From NCBI GenBank assembly GCA_009780315.1, contig WRAH01000023.1:1-44860 (forward strand): a stretch of 44,860 nucleotides of DNA, written 5' to 3'. Positions 15,490-23,832 of this stretch are shown one piece after another. The notes below the pieces were generated by a model. That model made no database searches, had not been told where the DNA came from, and worked only from the letters and a program-made list of their open reading frames with translations. The translations under genes and the position numbers were made by a program. Origin of the DNA: Defluviitaleaceae bacterium. Its GTDB lineage: Bacteria > Bacillota > Clostridia > Lachnospirales > WQUN01. The first letter of the stretch is position 1. The number at the start of each line of letters is the position of its first letter.

Positions 15490-16443
15490 TTAAAATAAGT
15501 TAGTACTCATGTATTTCAAACCGCAGTCATTGATTACAATGCCAAAATGCTTACCTTTGTCTGAATCTTGAAGCCGTTTAACCGCAGCCATTAGGTTTGC
15601 ACCAGATGAAAAACCTGCAAAAATACCTTCTTTTTTAGCTAAAAGACGGGTCATAGATGCGGCTTCTTCATCTGTTATTGTGATACAGCCGTCTATGAGT
15701 TCATTTTCTACATTATCCATATGTTTTGCATACCCGCCGCCTTGGATTCTATGGCTTGCCCCTTGTACCACTTCACCTTTGTAGTAGGCACAACCATAGG
15801 GTTCAACAGCGTAACAACGAATGCTTGGGTCAAATCGCTTAAATGCCCGCGAATACCCTGTAAATGTGCCACCTGTGCCAATGAAGTCTGCAAAGGCTTG
15901 TATTTTACCTTCGGATTGTTCCCACATTTCAACGGCAGCTGGTTCTTGGGCAAGAGAGTTATCAAAATTCTTAAATTGATTAAGAAAAAATGCACCTGTT
16001 TCTTTCACTAACGCCTCTGCACGTTCCTCTACTAATATAATATCTTCGTAGGATACCATGCCCTTGACAGAATTTGGAGCTTGGTCTACAAGAATAACCT
16101 CCCCGCCAAAAGCTTCAATCATACGCGCCCGCTCTGGAGAATTACCCTTTGAAAGGACACACATGAATCTATGCCCTTTTGCAGAACACACCAGTGCAAC
16201 ACCCGTGCCAGTGTTGCCGCTGGTCATCTCTAGCACAGGTTGTCCCGGTTTCAGCAAGCCTTTTTTCTCTGCAAGTTCAATCATACCAAGGGCTATGCGG
16301 TCTTTTTTTGATAGACTTGGATTGAGATATTCAAGTTTGGCATAAATATGCCCTTCAAAGCCAAAATGCGCTTTGATACGGTCAAGGCGTAAAAGGGGTG
16401 TTTTGCCAATGGCTTCAGTTATGCTAGTGATGTATTTTTCCAT
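15490..16443 (-). CDS. Cysteine-synthase-family PLP enzyme
   Basis: A 317-residue fold-type II PLP enzyme. The PLP lysine is in NPSLSKKDRIALGMIE near residue 48, and the substrate loop MTSGNTGTGVAL and the phosphate-binding FIGTGGTFTG are typical of O-acetylserine sulfhydrylases and related enzymes. The usual NPGGSVKDR is here NPSLSKKDR, so the substrate may differ from O-acetylserine; a cystathionine-beta-synthase-like or diaminopropionate-type reaction cannot be excluded. The ATG at 16443 follows GAGGTG by 7 bases; an ATG at 16458 lies within that site. A perfect inverted repeat lies just upstream. It follows the GNAT fusion gene on the same strand. Confidence 0.8.
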   Translation of the reverse strand: MEKYITSITEAIGKTPLLRLDRIKAHFGFEGHIYAKLEYLNPSLSKKDRIALGMIELAEKKGLLKPGQPVLEMTSGNTGTGVALVCSAKGHRFMCVLSKGNSPERARMIEAFGGEVILVDQAPNSVKGMVSYEDIILVEERAEALVKETGAFFLNQFKNFDNSLAQEPAAVEMWEQSEGKIQAFADFIGTGGTFTGYSRAFKRFDPSIRCYAVEPYGCAYYKGEVVQGASHRIQGGGYAKHMDNVENELIDGCITITDEEAASMTRLLAKKEGIFAGFSSGANLMAAVKRLQDSDKGKHFGIVINDCGLKYMSTNLF

Positions 16444-16455
16444 TTGAGTACACCT

Positions 16456-16478
16456 CACAAATTTTCGTCAAATTTGTG
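16456..16478 (-). promoter_or_regulatory. Perfect inverted repeat touching the ribosome binding site of the cysteine-synthase-like gene
   Basis: Arms CACAAATTT and AAATTTGTG flank a 5-base centre. In the transcript the hairpin would end at the first base of the GAGGTG, so it could limit ribosome access. As DNA it is also a good dimer binding site. No known regulator motif was recognised. Confidence 0.5.
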
Positions 16479-16496
16479 CAAATTGTAATATAATCA

Positions 16497-17546
16497 CTAA
16501 GAAAAGTCAATCCAAAATGCAGGACGTAAACCTACTTTAAAATGTGATGAGCTTTCGCGATTAACAAAATCTCCAGTGGTTGAAATTTTGCCATCTATCG
16601 TCACGGTTGCCACAAGATAGGGCATATTTCCTTGGGTTCGCAATGCCCATCTACAGGGTGAACCATCTAGGTACACTGCTTTGCGGGCATTGTTATCTCC
16701 GAAATAGTACATGACTTCATCCACGGATAATAGGAAAATGTCACCGATTACCTGTCTATCTAACCGCGTTTTGAAAGTAGTATTTAGATAGTGTTTAGCG
16801 GTTGAATTGCACCAGCTTATATTTTCAAATGTATCATGATATTTTTCTAAATGGATAACTTTTTCGGAAATCAACAGCATTTTGTTATCTCGCTTTTCTA
16901 GTACAATCCAATCATAACCCCCCAGATGAATGGTCGTATTTTCAAAAACTTTTGCTGCTGGCCGCCATAGGGGATATAGTACTGCTGTTTCTGCAAATAT
17001 CATCAATTCTCCAACTTGATGGTATCCAAATTTGCCGTAAACCCCTCCGCCAAAGTATGGTGTGCTGGCTTCTAAATAGGTGGGAATCCCCATTTTATCA
17101 AATTTATCTAAACTGTGTTTAAGCAATGCCGCCCCTACACCTTGCCCCTGTATTTCGGGCAAAATAACAAAGCCCACAAGCTGATAAAAAGGCGACATGG
17201 GTGGTTCACTCAAATGGGATTTATCTGCAACTGCACGGAATTGGGGCGCATTTGCTTCTCCTACAACCCTATCAATTTCATCGTAAATACTGGTATCTAC
17301 ATCATGAGGCAACCATACGGATGCGCCTATAACATGTTTGTCTTGATTTTCTACAACATATGCCACGCACCCTTTTGCACGAAGATATACTTTATAATAA
17401 TCTGCAACAATACTATGCCTATCCGTATCACTATCTACAGACCATTTGAAAAATTTGTCATGATAATATCCTGTAGAAATTAAATGAGCAACTTGGTTAA
17501 TTTCTGATACTTCCACTGGTCTTATTGTAAAGTTTGTTTTAGCCAA
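16497..17546 (-). CDS. GNAT acetyltransferase fused to a DUF6273-like domain
   Basis: A 349-residue protein with two parts. Residues 1-~185 are a GNAT acetyltransferase: IRPVEVSEINQVAHLIS, then VGFVILPEIQGQGVGAALLKHSLD, whose QGQGVG is the acetyl-CoA pyrophosphate loop, and YGKFGYHQVGEL. Residues ~200-349 match the DUF6273 pattern: GYDWIVLEKRDNKMLLISEKV, KHYLNTTF, IFLLSVDEVMYYF and VGLRPAFWI. DUF6273 is frequent in Clostridia, often in surface or secreted proteins, and its role is unknown. The start is TTG at 17546, 7 bases after AGGGG. There is no signal peptide, so the fusion is cytoplasmic. The acetylated substrate is unknown. Confidence 0.75.
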   Translation of the reverse strand: MAKTNFTIRPVEVSEINQVAHLISTGYYHDKFFKWSVDSDTDRHSIVADYYKVYLRAKGCVAYVVENQDKHVIGASVWLPHDVDTSIYDEIDRVVGEANAPQFRAVADKSHLSEPPMSPFYQLVGFVILPEIQGQGVGAALLKHSLDKFDKMGIPTYLEASTPYFGGGVYGKFGYHQVGELMIFAETAVLYPLWRPAAKVFENTTIHLGGYDWIVLEKRDNKMLLISEKVIHLEKYHDTFENISWCNSTAKHYLNTTFKTRLDRQVIGDIFLLSVDEVMYYFGDNNARKAVYLDGSPCRWALRTQGNMPYLVATVTIDGKISTTGDFVNRESSSHFKVGLRPAFWIDFS

Positions 17547-17609
17547 ATCTCACACCCCTATAATTTTGTCATAGGAAAATTATAACGGATAGGGAGAAAA
17601 GCGCAAGTA

Positions 17610-19178
17610 TTAACTATATTGATACTCGCAACATATATCAGTATGGCGTAAGCCTAATTCATGTGTGCTTGGGGCTGGATGCCATTCCAGTTTTGCTTCT
17701 TTATCAAGGGTGAAAGTTTCGCCCTTGTACCAGACTGTTTCACCTGTTAAAAAGTTGTGTTGTGGGTAGAAGATAGCCATTTCATCCGTGGGGGATATAG
17801 GGTCATACCCTCTTTGGAATACATTTGCAGAATTGTGACGGATACCTTTAATTTTTCCGTAGGGATATTCATTAGAGAATATGACAATGATATCTGCGTC
17901 ATTGCCATTGATACACATAGGAATAGCATATTGACGGATAGTTGCTGTTGTAGCGATTGGAAAGAGGATGACAGGATGATTATTTAGCCTTGGCCATAAA
18001 AAGTCATCAATATGGTCAGTTTGTAAAAGTCCTTCCATGCGATAAATATTTTGTGAAACAGGCTTCCACAATACTAATTCTGTATGTGTATATGCGTGTG
18101 TAAATGCATGATAGTTTAATGCGTTAAAGAAATCATACAGGTAATTTGTATAGTTATCATCCATATTCAAATTAGAATAAATACCAAGTGATGATTCACC
18201 TTCAGATTTTCCACCGTAAATGTAGAATGTACTTAGCCCAAAAAGCTCTACATCAGCGTTGTGTCGGTTATACGTTACACAGTTTAAAAGTGCGTCTACT
18301 ATGGCTAATGCTTCGTTGGGGTACAAGTCCATCAATTGCATAGCCATGTCACCGATATCCACCATGTCTGCATAATTATCCCGCGGTGAACCTTCTCCAA
18401 AGGTTTTTGTATTGGCACGGCGTATAGCGAGTGCTTGGAAATTAGTATCTGTATTCAGTTTTGCCGCAAGGTTGCCCATTGTGTCCATGACTGGCGAAAT
18501 TTGTGATAAGTCTATGACTGACAGTGTGAGTATTTCATCACTGTTTTTCCCATAAAAATCTATAAAAGTATCTACAATGATTTCCCCCAGTGCAAATCCG
18601 CAAATTTGAGGATTTTTATTGAGAGCAGACAAAAATCTATAGTCCCAGCCATCAGCAGGTTCTAAATCTTCTGCTGCGATTAACACACGGGCATAGTCAG
18701 ACGCAATGACTGCCATTTCTACTGTAGCCATTAAACATGCGTCAAATCCTAAAAATTCCAGTGGTGTTTCTCTTAAACCAGATTCTTCAAAAGCTTGTTG
18801 CATGTCTAAAAGGGTCAAACTGCTGCCTGCAAATTTCTCATCATAACCAAAACCCGCAATAGACCCGCCGCCATGGTCCCACATAATCAGCCCGTATTTT
18901 TCGGCAGGAAAATTTGCTGTGCTAAACTTTATAAAATCTCGTAAGGTATTTGGGTTGCCCATATTGACTTTGCCAAGGCTTTCTAGCTCGTTTATTTTTC
19001 CGTCTTTCAGTTGCCATATTACGACTTCTGTTTCGGGTATGGCAGTATTCATCCAGTGTTCTGTTCCGCCTGTCATTATCAGCACATTTGCATTGCGCAC
19101 CCGTATGCCAGAGTCTAGCATTTCTGCTAGGTCATCTGTTGCCGCACCCCATTCGCTTTCAAGGTCAGAGCCATTCAT
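17610..19178 (-). CDS. Clostripain-family cysteine peptidase, separated from its signal peptide by a frameshift
   Basis: A 522-residue protein of peptidase family C11. The catalytic pair is visible as H102 in IMWDHGGGSIAGFG and C148 in FLGFDACLMATVE. The open frame begins exactly at MNGSDLESEWGAATDD, which in relatives follows a WTVMVY-type strand. That strand and a signal peptide exist upstream in another frame (19175-19264): one extra T near 19180 would join them as YTIMI-Y-MNGSD. The gene is therefore frameshifted, by mutation or by sequence error. The ATG at 19178 overlaps the upstream stop as ATGA but has no good ribosome binding site. If intact it would be a secreted or surface protease. 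The gene ends without a clear terminator. Confidence 0.82.
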   Translation of the reverse strand: MNGSDLESEWGAATDDLAEMLDSGIRVRNANVLIMTGGTEHWMNTAIPETEVVIWQLKDGKINELESLGKVNMGNPNTLRDFIKFSTANFPAEKYGLIMWDHGGGSIAGFGYDEKFAGSSLTLLDMQQAFEESGLRETPLEFLGFDACLMATVEMAVIASDYARVLIAAEDLEPADGWDYRFLSALNKNPQICGFALGEIIVDTFIDFYGKNSDEILTLSVIDLSQISPVMDTMGNLAAKLNTDTNFQALAIRRANTKTFGEGSPRDNYADMVDIGDMAMQLMDLYPNEALAIVDALLNCVTYNRHNADVELFGLSTFYIYGGKSEGESSLGIYSNLNMDDNYTNYLYDFFNALNYHAFTHAYTHTELVLWKPVSQNIYRMEGLLQTDHIDDFLWPRLNNHPVILFPIATTATIRQYAIPMCINGNDADIIVIFSNEYPYGKIKGIRHNSANVFQRGYDPISPTDEMAIFYPQHNFLTGETVWYKGETFTLDKEAKLEWHPAPSTHELGLRHTDICCEYQYS

Positions 19179-19264
19179 ATAATCATAATTGTATAATGCG
19201 GTTCGTCGTAATTTCCTAGAAAAATAAGCACCGCAATCACCAGCGGCATAAATAATCTATACAT
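19175..19264 (-). pseudogene. Displaced N-terminus (signal peptide) of the clostripain-family gene
   Basis: An ATG at 19264 lies 7 bases after AAGGGG and opens 29 codons: MYRLFMPLVIAVLIFLG, a typical short positive then hydrophobic export signal, followed by NYDEPHYTIMII and TGA. The last residues before the stop are the expected first strand of the protease. The distance to the protease ATG is 86 bases, one short of a multiple of three. This is the true 5' end of the gene at 17610-19178 in the wrong frame. Confidence 0.8.
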
Positions 19265-19298
19265 ATATAATCCCCTTTCATCATTCAGTTTTGCAAAA

Positions 19299-19318
19299 AC
19301 AGGCAAGAATATGCCTGT
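19299..19318. repeat. Inverted repeat between the protease and rsmB
   Basis: Perfect 7-base arms ACAGGCA and TGCCTGT with a 6-base centre lie in the divergent region, just upstream of the rsmB promoter. It is a candidate operator for one or both genes. Confidence 0.35.
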
Positions 19319-19323
19319 AAACT

Positions 19324-19352
19324 TTGCCTAATTCTAAGATTTTTGGTATAAC
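19324..19352 (+). promoter_or_regulatory. Sigma-A promoter of rsmB
   Basis: TTGCCT (19324-19329) and TATAAC (19347-19352) are 17 bases apart, and the -10 box is preceded by TGG, giving an extended -10 element. The predicted start is near 19359, 20 bases before the rsmB ATG. Confidence 0.6.
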
Positions 19353-19378
19353 TAGAGTCAAGACTAGGAGATGAATTG

Positions 19379-20689
19379 ATGAGTGATATAAGAAAATCTG
19401 AAAGAGCCGTTGCCGTTGCCGTTTTAATTGAAGTCATGGAAGACGGTGCCTATGCAAATATAGCCCTACGAAAAGCCTTGGGGGAAATGGTGGATTCATT
19501 GCCCCGCGCCCGTGCTTTGGTGACAGAACTTGTGAATGAAACATTGCGGAATTTAATTTTAATAGACCATACAATAGACCATTTTTCTAAAAGTACACCT
19601 GTGGCAAAAATGAAGCCATTTATACGAAATTTATTGCGCATATCTGTTTGTCAATTGCGTCACATGGAAAAAATCCCTGACCGTGCCGCCGTCAATGAAG
19701 CGGTGGTTTTAACAAAAGAATATGGCTTCATCAATTTATCAGGTTTTGTGAATGGGGTTTTGCGCAATATTTCCCGTAATCCAAGTAAGCCGACTTTACC
19801 AAAAGTGAAAGCCAATAAACCAGCCACCTTTGCACTACACTATTCATATCCTAAATGGATGATTACAAGTTTGACCCGTTGGCTGGGTGAAGAAGGTGCA
19901 GAAACCTTTTGCCGAAACAGCCATAATCCACCTCCGGTGACAGTACATGTGAATACCCACAAAATTAGCGTGGATGCATTGATTAAAAAGTTGCAAGAAG
20001 AAGGTGTAGAGGCACAAGGTATAGATACTTACACAGCCATTTTGGTATTGCGTCAAACAGGAGACTTGTCCAAATTGCAATCCTTCCGTGACGGTTTGTT
20101 TTTTGTGATGGATTCTGGGGCTACCCTTGCAGTCCACGCATTAAATCCTAAGCCTGGTCAAACCATCTTAGACCTTTGTGCCGCGCCTGGGGGAAAATCA
20201 TTTGGGTTGGCATGTATGATGAAAAATGCGGGAATAATTCGGTCATACGACATTCATCCCCACCGTATTGAACTTATCAATCAAACAAGAAAAAAACTGG
20301 GGCTTTCGATAATTGAAACGGGCATTCAAGATGCAATGACATATAATCCTGCCATGGAAGCCACAGGAGATGGGGTACTTTTAGACGTGCCATGTTCTGG
20401 GCTTGGGACGATTCGTAAACATCCAGAAATAAAATATACAAGAAGCCCGTCTGGAATTAAGGAACTGGCAAAAATGCAACTCCAAATGCTTGAAACAGCA
20501 GCAAAATATGTCAAAGTTGGTGGTGTTTTTGTGTATTGCACCTGTACAGTTTCCACTATAGAAAATATTGACAATATTACGAAATTTTTAGAACTTCACA
20601 CAAACTATACGCTGGAAAGTTCCCAGCAAATCATGCCTGACACCCATTCTGACGGTTTTTTTGTGGCAAAAATGATTCGCCAAAATTAA
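19379..20689 (+). CDS. rsmB: 16S rRNA (cytosine-C5)-methyltransferase RsmB
   Basis: A 436-residue enzyme that methylates C967 (E. coli numbering) of 16S rRNA. Residues 1-~140 are a NusB-like RNA-binding domain (ALVTELVNETLRNLILIDHTI; VNEAVVLTKEYG). The methyltransferase part has the SAM loop LDLCAAPGGKSFGLA near 264, DVPCSGLGTIRKHPEIKY near 336 and the second cysteine in VYCTCTVS near 387, the two cysteines of the catalytic cycle. The ATG at 19379 follows AGGAG by 8 bases. It leads the common Firmicutes order rsmB, phosphatase, kinase, rsgA. The rlmN gene often found between rsmB and the phosphatase is absent. Confidence 0.95.
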   Translation: MSDIRKSERAVAVAVLIEVMEDGAYANIALRKALGEMVDSLPRARALVTELVNETLRNLILIDHTIDHFSKSTPVAKMKPFIRNLLRISVCQLRHMEKIPDRAAVNEAVVLTKEYGFINLSGFVNGVLRNISRNPSKPTLPKVKANKPATFALHYSYPKWMITSLTRWLGEEGAETFCRNSHNPPPVTVHVNTHKISVDALIKKLQEEGVEAQGIDTYTAILVLRQTGDLSKLQSFRDGLFFVMDSGATLAVHALNPKPGQTILDLCAAPGGKSFGLACMMKNAGIIRSYDIHPHRIELINQTRKKLGLSIIETGIQDAMTYNPAMEATGDGVLLDVPCSGLGTIRKHPEIKYTRSPSGIKELAKMQLQMLETAAKYVKVGGVFVYCTCTVSTIENIDNITKFLELHTNYTLESSQQIMPDTHSDGFFVAKMIRQN

Positions 20690-20729
20690 CTGCAAACTGT
20701 CAAACTATTAGAAAATTTCACAAAATGTC

Positions 20730-20758
20730 TTGTGGGGGTTGGCAAAGAATACTATAAT
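20730..20758 (+). promoter_or_regulatory. Promoter upstream of the PP2C phosphatase gene
   Basis: TTGTGG (20730-20735) and a perfect TATAAT (20753-20758) are 17 bases apart. It would give a ~75-base GC-richer leader before the ATG at 20840 and allow phosphatase and kinase expression independent of rsmB. Confidence 0.5.
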
Positions 20759-20839
20759 ACCGAAGGAAGTATAATCGGGCGTTGCCTGATGACGCGGCGG
20801 GGCTTAGGCTTGTCCCATTCAAATCAAGGGAGGTGTAGC

Positions 20840-21589
20840 ATGTACGCAAACGGTTTAACGGATACGGGTATTACCCGAAGCCAAAACCAAGATGCCATAT
20901 TTTGGACTATGGAGGGTGTTGGGCCATTGCCTAATTTGTTTATTGTGGCAGATGGCATGGGTGGTCACAAGGCTGGAGATATTGCCAGTAATCAAGCCAT
21001 TGCACTCATCCTCATGTATATTGAAAATTTCCCTGCGGCAGAATTTGTGACCCCTGCTGATTATCTGGATTTGATGGTTAATGCGGCACAAACTGCTAGT
21101 GACGCGATTGCAACGCTGGCAGAAAAGGAAGAAGAGATGCAAGGCATGGGTACAACGCTGACCATGTGTGTCATCGTAGAAGGTGAAAAAGCAATCATCG
21201 CTCACATTGGTGATAGCCGTGCATATGCTATTACTGAAGATGACATTTCACAACTCACAATAGACCACACCTATGTGCATGAGCTTTTACAAGCAGGCAA
21301 AATTTCAGAAGCAGAAGCCCGAAACCATCCCCAGCGTAATGTCATTACACGGGCACTGGGAACACCCGGAAGGTGCGAATTAGACGGCTATACTGCCGAG
21401 CTTTTTGGCGTAGAGTCCTTATTATTATGCTCAGACGGGTTAAGTAATATGATTGATGATGAAAATTTATGGCGCATTGTAAGTAGTGAAGGGGATACAA
21501 TGCACCGTCTTAGAAAACTCATAAAAGAAGCCAATAACAATGGCGGTAAAGACAATATTTCCGCTGTTTTGATAGATTTAGGTCGGTGA
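20840..21589 (+). CDS. prpC: PP2C-family Ser/Thr phosphatase (Stp/PrpC type)
   Basis: A 249-residue metal-dependent phosphatase that reverses phosphorylation by the neighbouring PASTA kinase. Family motifs run in order: DTGITRSQNQDA, VADGMGGHKAGDIAS, GMGTTLTMCV, HIGDSRAYAI, DHTYVHELLQAGKISEAEARNHPQRNVITRALG, LLCSDGLSNMI and GGKDNISAVLI. These hold the aspartates that bind the two or three metal ions. The ATG at 20840 follows GGGAGGTG; the frame is open for 36 codons upstream but without family similarity or a good site. Length matches the family. Cytoplasmic. Confidence 0.94.
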   Translation: MYANGLTDTGITRSQNQDAIFWTMEGVGPLPNLFIVADGMGGHKAGDIASNQAIALILMYIENFPAAEFVTPADYLDLMVNAAQTASDAIATLAEKEEEMQGMGTTLTMCVIVEGEKAIIAHIGDSRAYAITEDDISQLTIDHTYVHELLQAGKISEAEARNHPQRNVITRALGTPGRCELDGYTAELFGVESLLLCSDGLSNMIDDENLWRIVSSEGDTMHRLRKLIKEANNNGGKDNISAVLIDLGR

Positions 21590-21647
21590 GATTGCGCACC
21601 AACAGCACCAACCGATTTTCTTCGCCGACGAAGGAGGCATGAATTCT

Positions 21648-23822
21648 ATGCGATTAAATACAGGTCAGTTAATTGCTGAACGATATGTAATAGAAGAAAC
21701 CATTGGTTCAGGCGGTATGTCCATTGTTTACCGCGCCCATGACAAAAGATTAGATAGATTTGTAACATTTAAGGTGCTTAAAGAAGAATACTTAACGGAT
21801 GAGAACCTCATTACACGCTTTCCGGAAGAAGCCCGTGCTGCTGCGGCACTGAACCATCCAAATATTGCAGGTATTTATGACGAAGGCCGCGATGGGGATG
21901 TTATTTTTATCGTGTTGGAATATGTAGAAGGTGCGTCACTTAAAGAACACATTGTCCGCAAAGCTCCTTTTGATGATGAAACCAACCTAGGGGTTGCGAT
22001 TCAAGTTGCAGAAGGGCTGACGGAAGCACATAAACATAATATTATCCATTTGGATATTAAGCCGCAAAATATTCTTGTAACCAATAACGGCTCTGTTAAG
22101 GTTACAGATTTTGGTATAGCCCGTGCGGCAAAATCTGCAACCCTTACCGCAGGTGCAGGCTCTATGGGCAGTGTACATTATTTCTCACCAGAGCAAGCCC
22201 GCGGCGGATATATTGACCATAAGTCAGATATATACTCCCTTGGGATTGTTATGTATGAAATGGCAACAGGTCAGCTTGCCTATGACGGTGAAAATGAGGT
22301 TTCCGTTGCCCTTCAACACATCAATGACCCTTTGCCGGACATGAGAAAAATAAATCCTCATATCTCTGACAGTATTGTTGCAATTGTTCAAAAAGCTACG
22401 GAAAAATCAGCCTCTAAAAGATATCAAACCGTAGAAGATATGGCGAATGATTTAAAACGCGCCTTAACTGACGCAAGTGGTTCTTTTGTAAAAGATGAAA
22501 TGTATGATACATCTCCAACGCGCCACATTGGGCAGGAAAACAGAGAGGCAATTCGCCGTGAAAAAATGCGTGCCGCCTTTCTTGATGGTGAAGACCCGCC
22601 TACAAAAGAAGATTATTCAGATATACATTATCCAGACTACACATATTACGAAGATGAATATGAGACTGGGTATGCTGTAGAAAAGGAAGCACCCCAAAAT
22701 AAAAAATCCGACAAAGTTTTTATATATGTAGGGGCTTTGATGGGTATTGTTGTGGCGGCTTTTATTATCTTTTTGGCGTATCAAGTGTATAGCCGTCTTG
22801 CCGGCGGCAGTGAGCATATACCTGCACCAGCCGTACAGGGTATGACCCTTGAAGCTGCACAAGACATTGCTAATGAATTGGGTATTAACCTTATTGTCAC
22901 CGAACATGTATATTCAGATAATTATGAGTATGGGATAATCATTGAACAACTACAAGCCCCAAATCTTGGGCTGATGATTGGTGACCCCTTTCATGTAAGG
23001 GTCAGTCTTGGTGCGGCAAGTGAATATGAAGCTCCGAATTTGGAAAGTCTCGCATTGTCAGATGCCCAACAAATCGTGGCGAATCTTCCAATAGAAATCA
23101 TTATTGATGTCAATACCATCGAAGATGAAACTTTGCCCCGTGAGTATATCATGGCTCAAAACCCTCCCCATGGCACTCCGTTAAGAAGCGGTGACACGAT
23201 TACGCTGGATGTTGCCAGTGGCCCTATTTTAGAATATGTACTCACGCCAAATTTAACAGGGTTAACAGAAGCACAAGCTTTGCAAGCATTACAAGAAGCA
23301 CAGCTTCGTCCTGGTGTGGTTGCACGTCGGTCAAGTACAACCTATGCCGAAGGCTTAATCATTGAGCAAAATCCTTTGCCAGGCGAGTCTGTTCAAGCAG
23401 AATCAACAGTAGGTTTTTGGGTAAGCAGTGGTGCGGAAGAACCCACCCCAACGCCATCACCAACCCCTACACCATCACCAACGCCAACACCAGAAGCAAC
23501 GCCAACACCAACACCGCCACCAGAAGCAACACCCACACCATCTCCAGAGCCTACACCAGAACCCACCCCAACATCTTATTCATTAACGATAGCACCCTTT
23601 GCATTTCCTGGTGGTGCGGAAACCGTCCATCTGGTTGTCACCCGTCAAGATGGCAATGAACCGCCTGTGAGAATCATCAATGACCCAGCAGCAACAGCCG
23701 CAAGCTTCCCTGCAACCATTACACAAACAGGCACAGGCACAGTCACCTTTAGGATTTTCGTCATTGGGGAAAATGGTGTGGAAATTCCAATCGCAACCGA
23801 ACATGTCACTTTCACAGAGTAA
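21648..23822 (+). CDS. prkC: PASTA-domain Ser/Thr protein kinase (PrkC-like) with Pro-Thr linker and extra C-terminal domain
   Basis: A 724-residue membrane kinase that senses cell-wall fragments. Kinase domain 1-~275: Gly loop GSGGMSIVYRA, K42 in FVTFKVL, DFG at 154-156 and the SPEQARGG segment. The catalytic loop reads HLDIKPQN (134-141) instead of HRD, so the usual Arg is Leu. One membrane span lies at about 357-378 (KVFIYVGALMGIVVAAFII). Three PASTA repeats follow, then a ~45-residue Thr-Pro-rich linker (DNA 23440-23575, near-repetitive) and an ~80-residue beta-rich domain rarely seen on such kinases. The ATG at 21648 is 10 bases from AAGGAGG; the ATG at 21639 is too close. It is paired with the phosphatase upstream. 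Confidence 0.93.
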   Translation: MRLNTGQLIAERYVIEETIGSGGMSIVYRAHDKRLDRFVTFKVLKEEYLTDENLITRFPEEARAAAALNHPNIAGIYDEGRDGDVIFIVLEYVEGASLKEHIVRKAPFDDETNLGVAIQVAEGLTEAHKHNIIHLDIKPQNILVTNNGSVKVTDFGIARAAKSATLTAGAGSMGSVHYFSPEQARGGYIDHKSDIYSLGIVMYEMATGQLAYDGENEVSVALQHINDPLPDMRKINPHISDSIVAIVQKATEKSASKRYQTVEDMANDLKRALTDASGSFVKDEMYDTSPTRHIGQENREAIRREKMRAAFLDGEDPPTKEDYSDIHYPDYTYYEDEYETGYAVEKEAPQNKKSDKVFIYVGALMGIVVAAFIIFLAYQVYSRLAGGSEHIPAPAVQGMTLEAAQDIANELGINLIVTEHVYSDNYEYGIIIEQLQAPNLGLMIGDPFHVRVSLGAASEYEAPNLESLALSDAQQIVANLPIEIIIDVNTIEDETLPREYIMAQNPPHGTPLRSGDTITLDVASGPILEYVLTPNLTGLTEAQALQALQEAQLRPGVVARRSSTTYAEGLIIEQNPLPGESVQAESTVGFWVSSGAEEPTPTPSPTPTPSPTPTPEATPTPTPPPEATPTPSPEPTPEPTPTSYSLTIAPFAFPGGAETVHLVVTRQDGNEPPVRIINDPAATAASFPATITQTGTGTVTFRIFVIGENGVEIPIATEHVTFTE

Positions 23823-23832
23823 AAGAGGTCAT

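Noticed and set aside
23417..23659. Repetitive ACC/CCA-rich DNA that could be read as a minisatellite or short gene
   Set aside because: It is the Thr-Pro linker of the PASTA kinase in the correct frame; the other frame is a by-product of the biased codons.
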